Assembly (NCBI RefSeq): GCF_040907265.1
Contig: NZ_JBFOHP010000002.1
Coordinates: 434,001-498,000 of the forward strand
From: Streptomyces sclerotialus
Lineage (GTDB): Bacteria; Actinomycetota; Actinomycetes; Streptomycetales; Streptomycetaceae
DNA: 64,000 nt
Direction: 5' to 3'
In this document: positions 60,553 to 64,000 of the stretch, in pieces
Layout of the letters: every line of letters begins with the position of its first letter
How positions within the stretch are numbered: the stretch's first letter is position 1
The notes under the pieces: model-generated
Databases searched by the model: none
What the model saw: only the letters and a program-made list of their open reading frames with translations
Told to the model about the DNA's origin: nothing
Made by a program: the position numbers and the translations under genes

Positions 60553-60960
60553 TCAGTCCAGCTCGTAGTCGAAGGTGTACGCGACGGCCGGTTCGCCCTG
60601 CACGGCGGTGAAGGCGCCGGTCCCCCGCAGCCCGGTCAGCTCGCCGGTGGCGGCGTCCGGAACGACCTCGAAGGTGCAGTGCACCGTCCCGTCGGCGCCG
60701 AACGTGCCGCGCTCCTCGACGACGAAGGTGCCCGCACGCCCGTCAAGGCTGCCGGCCAGTACCTCCATACCGGTGAACGTACCGGTCTTCTCCGTCCCGT
60801 AGACGATGGTGTACTCGCAGGTCGTCCCGGCCGCCTCGATACCGCCGGAGAAGGCGTTGGTGACCGAGGCGTGCGCGAGCTTCGGATACGTCCCGCCCGG
60901 GCTGACGGTGCGCTCCTTCCAGTCGGCGTAGGTGAAGTGGCCGGAAGTCTGTGCGGGCAT
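60553..60960 (-). CDS. DUF3224 domain protein
   Basis: A 135-residue soluble beta-barrel protein. SGHFTYADWKERTVSP, YTIVYGTEKTGTFTGMEVLAGSLDGRAGTFVVEERG and ELTGLRGTGAFTA are typical of DUF3224, a family related in fold to allene oxide cyclase-like barrels with no assigned reaction. ATG 60960 has AAAGGGCGG upstream. It diverges from a WYL regulator, and a perfect palindrome between them suggests co-regulation. Confidence 0.88.
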   Translation of the reverse strand: MPAQTSGHFTYADWKERTVSPGGTYPKLAHASVTNAFSGGIEAAGTTCEYTIVYGTEKTGTFTGMEVLAGSLDGRAGTFVVEERGTFGADGTVHCTFEVVPDAATGELTGLRGTGAFTAVQGEPAVAYTFDYELD

Positions 60961-61021
60961 GTCCGCCCTTTCGCTCGGTCGCGCGGCTCGTTCCGCGCGG
61001 CGTGCGATCAGCCTGGCGGCC

Positions 61022-61046
61022 GTACCTGACACCTTCTGTCAGGTAC
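61022..61046. promoter_or_regulatory. Perfect 10-bp-arm palindrome, candidate WYL-regulator operator
   Basis: GTACCTGACA and TGTCAGGTAC around CCTTC. It lies 17 nt upstream of the WYL regulator start and 61 nt upstream of the DUF3224 start, placed to control both. Confidence 0.7.
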
Positions 61047-61063
61047 GGCACGACAATGGGGCC

Positions 61064-62035
61064 ATGCGTGCCGACCGGCTTCTCTCCCTGCTCCTGCTGC
61101 TCCAGAACCGCGGGCGGATGACGGCGCCCGACCTCGCCGCTGAGCTGGAGGTCTCCGTCCGGACGGTCTACCGCGACATCGAGGCGCTCAGCGCGTCGGG
61201 CGTCCCGGTGCTCGCCGACCGCGGCCCGGCCGGCGGCTACCGCCTGATGGACGGGTACCGCACGCGGCTGACCGGGCTCACCGATGCCGAGGCCGACTCG
61301 CTCTTCCTCGCCGGGGCGCCCGGACCGGCGCGTGAACTGGGTTTCGGCGCGGTCCTCGGCACCGCCCAGCTGAAGGTGGCGGCGGCGCTGCCGACCGGGC
61401 TGGCGGACCGCGCCCGGCGCATCCAGGAGCGCTTCCACCTCGACGCACCGGCCTGGTTCCGGGACGCCGACCCCGTACCGCATCTGGCCGTCGTCGCCCG
61501 GGCGGTGTGGGAACAGCGGGCGCTGCACGTGCACTACCGGCGGTGGAAGGGCGAGGGGCGCCGGGTGCTGCACCCGCTCGGACTCGTACTCAAAGGCGGT
61601 ATCTGGTACTTGGTGGCGCTGGCCGGCGGAACGCCGCGCACGTACCGCATTTCGCGCCTGCGGACGGTGGCGGCCACCGGGGAGTCCTTCGAGCGGCCCG
61701 CCGGATTCGACCTGGCCGCCTACTGGGAGGAGTCCTCCCGCCGGCTGGAGACGGCGCTGTACCAGGACACCGCCCTGCTGCGGATCTCCCCGCGCGCCCA
61801 GCGGATGCTGCCCATGCAGTTCGGCGCGGCGGGCACCCGCGCGCTGGAAACGGCGGGGCCGCCCGACGACGAGGGGTGGGTGGAGGTGGAGATGGCGGTC
61901 GAGACGCAGGCCGTCGCGGTCGCCGACCTGCTCCGGCTCGGCACGGAGGCGGAGGTGCTCGGTCCGCCAGGACTGCGCGCCGCCTTCGCCCGGACCGTCA
62001 CCGAACTGGCGCGGCGTTACGCGGCCGAATCCTGA
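61064..62035 (+). CDS. WYL-domain transcriptional regulator (YafY/HTH_11 type)
   Basis: A 323-residue regulator: N-terminal HTH_11 (RLLSLLLLLQNRGRMTAPDLAAELEVSVRTVYRDIEAL) and a WYL sensor domain (~140-220; HVHYRRWKGEGRRVLHPLGLVLKGGIWYLVAL), then a WCX C-terminal extension. WYL proteins bind nucleotides or other small ligands and often repress neighbouring genes. The ribosome-binding site before ATG 61064 is weak (GGGG). Likely target is the divergent DUF3224 gene through the palindrome between them. Confidence 0.9.
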   Translation: MRADRLLSLLLLLQNRGRMTAPDLAAELEVSVRTVYRDIEALSASGVPVLADRGPAGGYRLMDGYRTRLTGLTDAEADSLFLAGAPGPARELGFGAVLGTAQLKVAAALPTGLADRARRIQERFHLDAPAWFRDADPVPHLAVVARAVWEQRALHVHYRRWKGEGRRVLHPLGLVLKGGIWYLVALAGGTPRTYRISRLRTVAATGESFERPAGFDLAAYWEESSRRLETALYQDTALLRISPRAQRMLPMQFGAAGTRALETAGPPDDEGWVEVEMAVETQAVAVADLLRLGTEAEVLGPPGLRAAFARTVTELARRYAAES

Positions 62036-62061
62036 CTCCGGCGCTGCGGGCGGCGGCGTGT

Positions 62062-62631
62062 TCAGCCGGCCGGGCTCGTGGCGTCCTCGATGAGGCGGTG
62101 CGCCGCGGCGTCGATACGGGCGGTGTCGCCGGTGACCAGGCGGTCCTGGCACAGTCCGCGCAGCCCCGAGACGAGGAGCGTCGCCCGGACCCTGGCGTCC
62201 TGCTCGCCGTACCCGAGGCGTACGTACGCGGCGGCGATCGGGCCGACCATGACCTCGACCGCGTCGGCGGCCAGCGCTCCGTACGGCTCCGGCTGCGTGG
62301 TGGACAGGCTGAGCAGCTGGAGCAGCATGCGGACCAGGCCGCGCTGCCTGCCGACCGTGATCGCTTCCCACAGTGCGCGGGCGGCGTCGTGCAGGCCTGC
62401 CGCGTCGTGGACGGTGCCGAACATCGCTTCGGCGTCCGGCCGGCTGGCCGCCAGGGCCTGCGCCAGGAGGTTCTCGCGGCTGCCGAAGTAGTAGAGCAGC
62501 ATGCGTTTGCTGGTGCCCACCGCCTCGGCCAGCGGGCTCAGGGAGAGGCCCGCCAGCCCGTGGTGTTCGAGGTGGCGCACCACCTTCTCCAGCAGTTCGG
62601 TCCGTTTCCCGGGATCAGTCGCACGAGGCAC
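62062..62631 (-). CDS. TetR-family repressor
   Basis: A 189-residue protein with an N-terminal helix-turn-helix (KVVRHLEHHGLAGLSLSPLAEAVGTSKRMLLYYFGSRENLL) and a helical ligand domain. GTG 62631 directly follows AAGGG with almost no spacing, and a palindrome lies only 9 nt upstream, so the message may be leaderless or nearly so. Two near-identical palindromes separate it from the FAD monooxygenase, which it presumably represses. Confidence 0.88.
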   Translation of the reverse strand: MPRATDPGKRTELLEKVVRHLEHHGLAGLSLSPLAEAVGTSKRMLLYYFGSRENLLAQALAASRPDAEAMFGTVHDAAGLHDAARALWEAITVGRQRGLVRMLLQLLSLSTTQPEPYGALAADAVEVMVGPIAAAYVRLGYGEQDARVRATLLVSGLRGLCQDRLVTGDTARIDAAAHRLIEDATSPAG

Positions 62632-62639
62632 CCCTTGAC

Positions 62640-62655
62640 TGTACCGACCGGTACA
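62640..62655. promoter_or_regulatory. TetR operator 1, TGTACCGACCGGTACA
   Basis: Arms TGTACCG/CGGTACA are perfect; only the central dinucleotide breaks symmetry. It is next to the TetR start codon. Confidence 0.75.
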
Positions 62656-62680
62656 CCTAAGGTCCAACACCATCCGTTGA

Positions 62681-62696
62681 TGTACCGATCGGTACA
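62681..62696. promoter_or_regulatory. TetR operator 2, TGTACCGATCGGTACA
   Basis: A perfect 16-bp palindrome, 41 bp from the first copy and 28 nt upstream of the monooxygenase start. Confidence 0.8.
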
Positions 62697-62724
62697 TCAA
62701 AAAGGCGAGACGAGGAGGCAGGGC

Positions 62725-63942
62725 ATGGGCGCAAGTGGCCCGAACATCGCGATCGTGGGTGCCGGAATCGGCGGACTCACCCTGGCCCTCGCCCTGCGGG
62801 CCCGCGGCATCGACGCCGAAATTCACGAGCAGGCACCGGAGTTGCGCGAGGTGGGCGCCGCGGTCGCGCTCTCGGCCAACGCCACCCGGCTGCTCGCGCG
62901 GCTCGGCCTGGACGAGGAGCTGACGGCAGCGGGCGCCGAGCCGACCGAACTGGTCCACCGGCACGGGAAGGACGGCCGCCGCATCGCCGCGCACCCGGTC
63001 GGCGCCGCGTACCGCGAGCGGTTCGGCGGCCCCTACCTGGGCGTGCACCGCGCGGCGTTCCAGCGCATCCTCGCCGACGCCTGGGGCAGCGAGCGGCTGC
63101 ACCTCGGTACGGCGGTCAGCGACGTGCGCGAGGACACCACGAACGGCGACGGCGTCCGCCTGGACTTCGCCGACGGCCGCAGCACGCGGGCCGACCTGGT
63201 CGTCGGCGCGGACGGCGTGCACTCCGCCGTGCGGCGCCGGGTCACGGACGAGGACGTCACCGCGTACTCCGGTACCAGCGGTTTCCGCGGCCTCGTACCG
63301 GCCGCGGCGATGCCCTCGCTGCCGGACCCGGGGGCCATCCAGTTCTGGATGGGGCCCGGCGCGCACGTGCTGCACTACCCCATCGACAGCGCCGGCACGG
63401 TCAACTTCCTTGCAGTGGTGGAAGGGCCGGCCCGGTGGACCGAGGACACGTGGCGCGCCGAGGCGGCTCCCGGGGAGCTGTTGTCCGCGTTCGACGGCTG
63501 GCACCCCGCGATCACCGAGATGCTGGCGGCCGCGCCGCAGAGCGCACGGTGGGGACTGTTCGGCCAGACGCCCCTGCGGCGCTGGAGCCGCGGGCGGGCG
63601 GTGCTCCTCGGGGACGCGGCGCACGCGATGCTGCCGCACCACGGGCAGGGCGCCAATCAGACCATCGAGGACGCCGTGACGCTCGCGGACTGCCTGGCCG
63701 ACGCGCGGACGGCCGGCGGACCCGGCGCGTACGGTGCGGCCCTGCGGCGGTACGAACGGCTCCGCCGGGTACGCACCCGCCAGGTGCAGCGCAGTTCCTG
63801 GGTCACCTCCGGCCTCCTGCACCTGCCCGACGGGCCGGACGCCGAGCGGCGGGACCGGAAGCTGGCGACGGTCCCTGCGGACTTCGGGTGGATCCACGCG
63901 CACGACGTACAGCGGCCGGCGGCGGACGGCACCGCCGCCTGA
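62725..63942 (+). CDS. FAD-dependent monooxygenase (salicylate-hydroxylase/PHBH type)
   Basis: A 405-residue class A flavin monooxygenase. IAIVGAGIGGLTLALALRARG binds the ADP part of FAD, DLVVGADGVHSAVRRRV is the DG motif, and GRAVLLGDAAHAMLPHHGQGANQTIEDA is the GD motif near the flavin ribityl chain. Such enzymes hydroxylate aromatic compounds with NAD(P)H and O2, and some (TetX-like) inactivate antibiotics. TetR control with two operators suggests induction by its substrate or a related drug. ATG 62725 has GGAGG 6 nt upstream. Confidence 0.9.
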   Translation: MGASGPNIAIVGAGIGGLTLALALRARGIDAEIHEQAPELREVGAAVALSANATRLLARLGLDEELTAAGAEPTELVHRHGKDGRRIAAHPVGAAYRERFGGPYLGVHRAAFQRILADAWGSERLHLGTAVSDVREDTTNGDGVRLDFADGRSTRADLVVGADGVHSAVRRRVTDEDVTAYSGTSGFRGLVPAAAMPSLPDPGAIQFWMGPGAHVLHYPIDSAGTVNFLAVVEGPARWTEDTWRAEAAPGELLSAFDGWHPAITEMLAAAPQSARWGLFGQTPLRRWSRGRAVLLGDAAHAMLPHHGQGANQTIEDAVTLADCLADARTAGGPGAYGAALRRYERLRRVRTRQVQRSSWVTSGLLHLPDGPDAERRDRKLATVPADFGWIHAHDVQRPAADGTAA

Positions 63943-63976
63943 CGCATCGTCAGGGATCACATACACACAGCGGCGG

Positions 63977-64000
63977 TGCCGCACCCGTGCCGGTGCGGCA
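63977..64000 (+). terminator. Hairpin after the monooxygenase gene
   Basis: Perfect 8-bp arms TGCCGCAC / GTGCGGCA with an 8-nt loop, 35 nt after the stop. The window ends at the last base of the stem, so any T-tract cannot be seen. Confidence 0.5.

Overview
The window is high-GC actinobacterial DNA that looks like a Streptomyces chromosome arm. Signs are the strong third-position GC bias, frequent GTG/TTG starts, many small divergent regulator-target pairs, a rifampin phosphotransferase behind a rifamycin-associated element, a bL37 ribosomal gene, and several biosynthetic and secreted-polysaccharide loci. No tRNA, rRNA, CRISPR array, insertion sequence or prophage was seen.

Region 1 (1-7042, minus strand) is the most interesting. 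A cytochrome P450 is followed by an 18-nt gene encoding only M-S-Y-D-H, with a perfect AAGGAGG ribosome-binding site. Next come a multi-pass membrane protein, an ATP-grasp ligase, a TylF-type methyltransferase, an MFS exporter and an SGNH hydrolase cut by the window edge. Tyr-3 and His-5 sit where the known biarylitide precursor MRYYH is crosslinked by its P450. I therefore infer a new, more heavily tailored minimal RiPP (ribosomal peptide) cluster. A divergent pyroglutamyl peptidase and a CPA2 antiporter flank it.

Region 2 (9.5-31.5 kb) is mixed accessory content: a DUF1275 protein, hypothetical genes, rph, a MocR/YczE pair, a DeoR/MFS pair, an aminotransferase, a frameshifted histidine kinase with its response regulator, a Bcr/CflA exporter with a MarR regulator and a 3x17-bp operator, a maleate isomerase-like protein, a large GH2 enzyme, and a LysR/EamA pair. 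From 12 to 21 kb the DNA is unusually rich in short tandem repeats (9-bp, 12-bp, 27-bp), both inside and between genes.

Region 3 (31.5-40.7 kb, minus strand) is a biosynthetic operon. SbnA and SbnB homologues should make L-2,3-diaminopropionate (Dap). With them are a TauD-type dioxygenase, an A-PCP-TE NRPS with a remnant condensation lobe, and a membrane protein made of a PCP plus poly-lysine-synthetase-like C-terminal domains. It looks like a split system for a Dap-based oligo- or polyamino acid.

Region 4 (41.7-52.4 kb) holds an epoxide hydrolase, a TTC38-type TPR protein and then a plus-strand exopolysaccharide operon: sugar-nucleotide dehydrogenase (short), processive GT2, a membrane-anchored beta-helix, a DPHD-motif mannuronan-epimerase-like protein and a PL14-like lyase lipoprotein. 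I infer an alginate-like polyuronate.

Region 5 (52.4-64 kb) holds a LacI-controlled ABC importer plus GH1 beta-glucosidase operon with two matching operators, a TNT-domain secreted NAD glycohydrolase coupled to a small putative immunity gene, bL37, DUF3224 with a WYL regulator sharing a perfect 10-bp-arm palindrome, and a TetR regulator divergent from an FAD monooxygenase with two near-identical palindromes.
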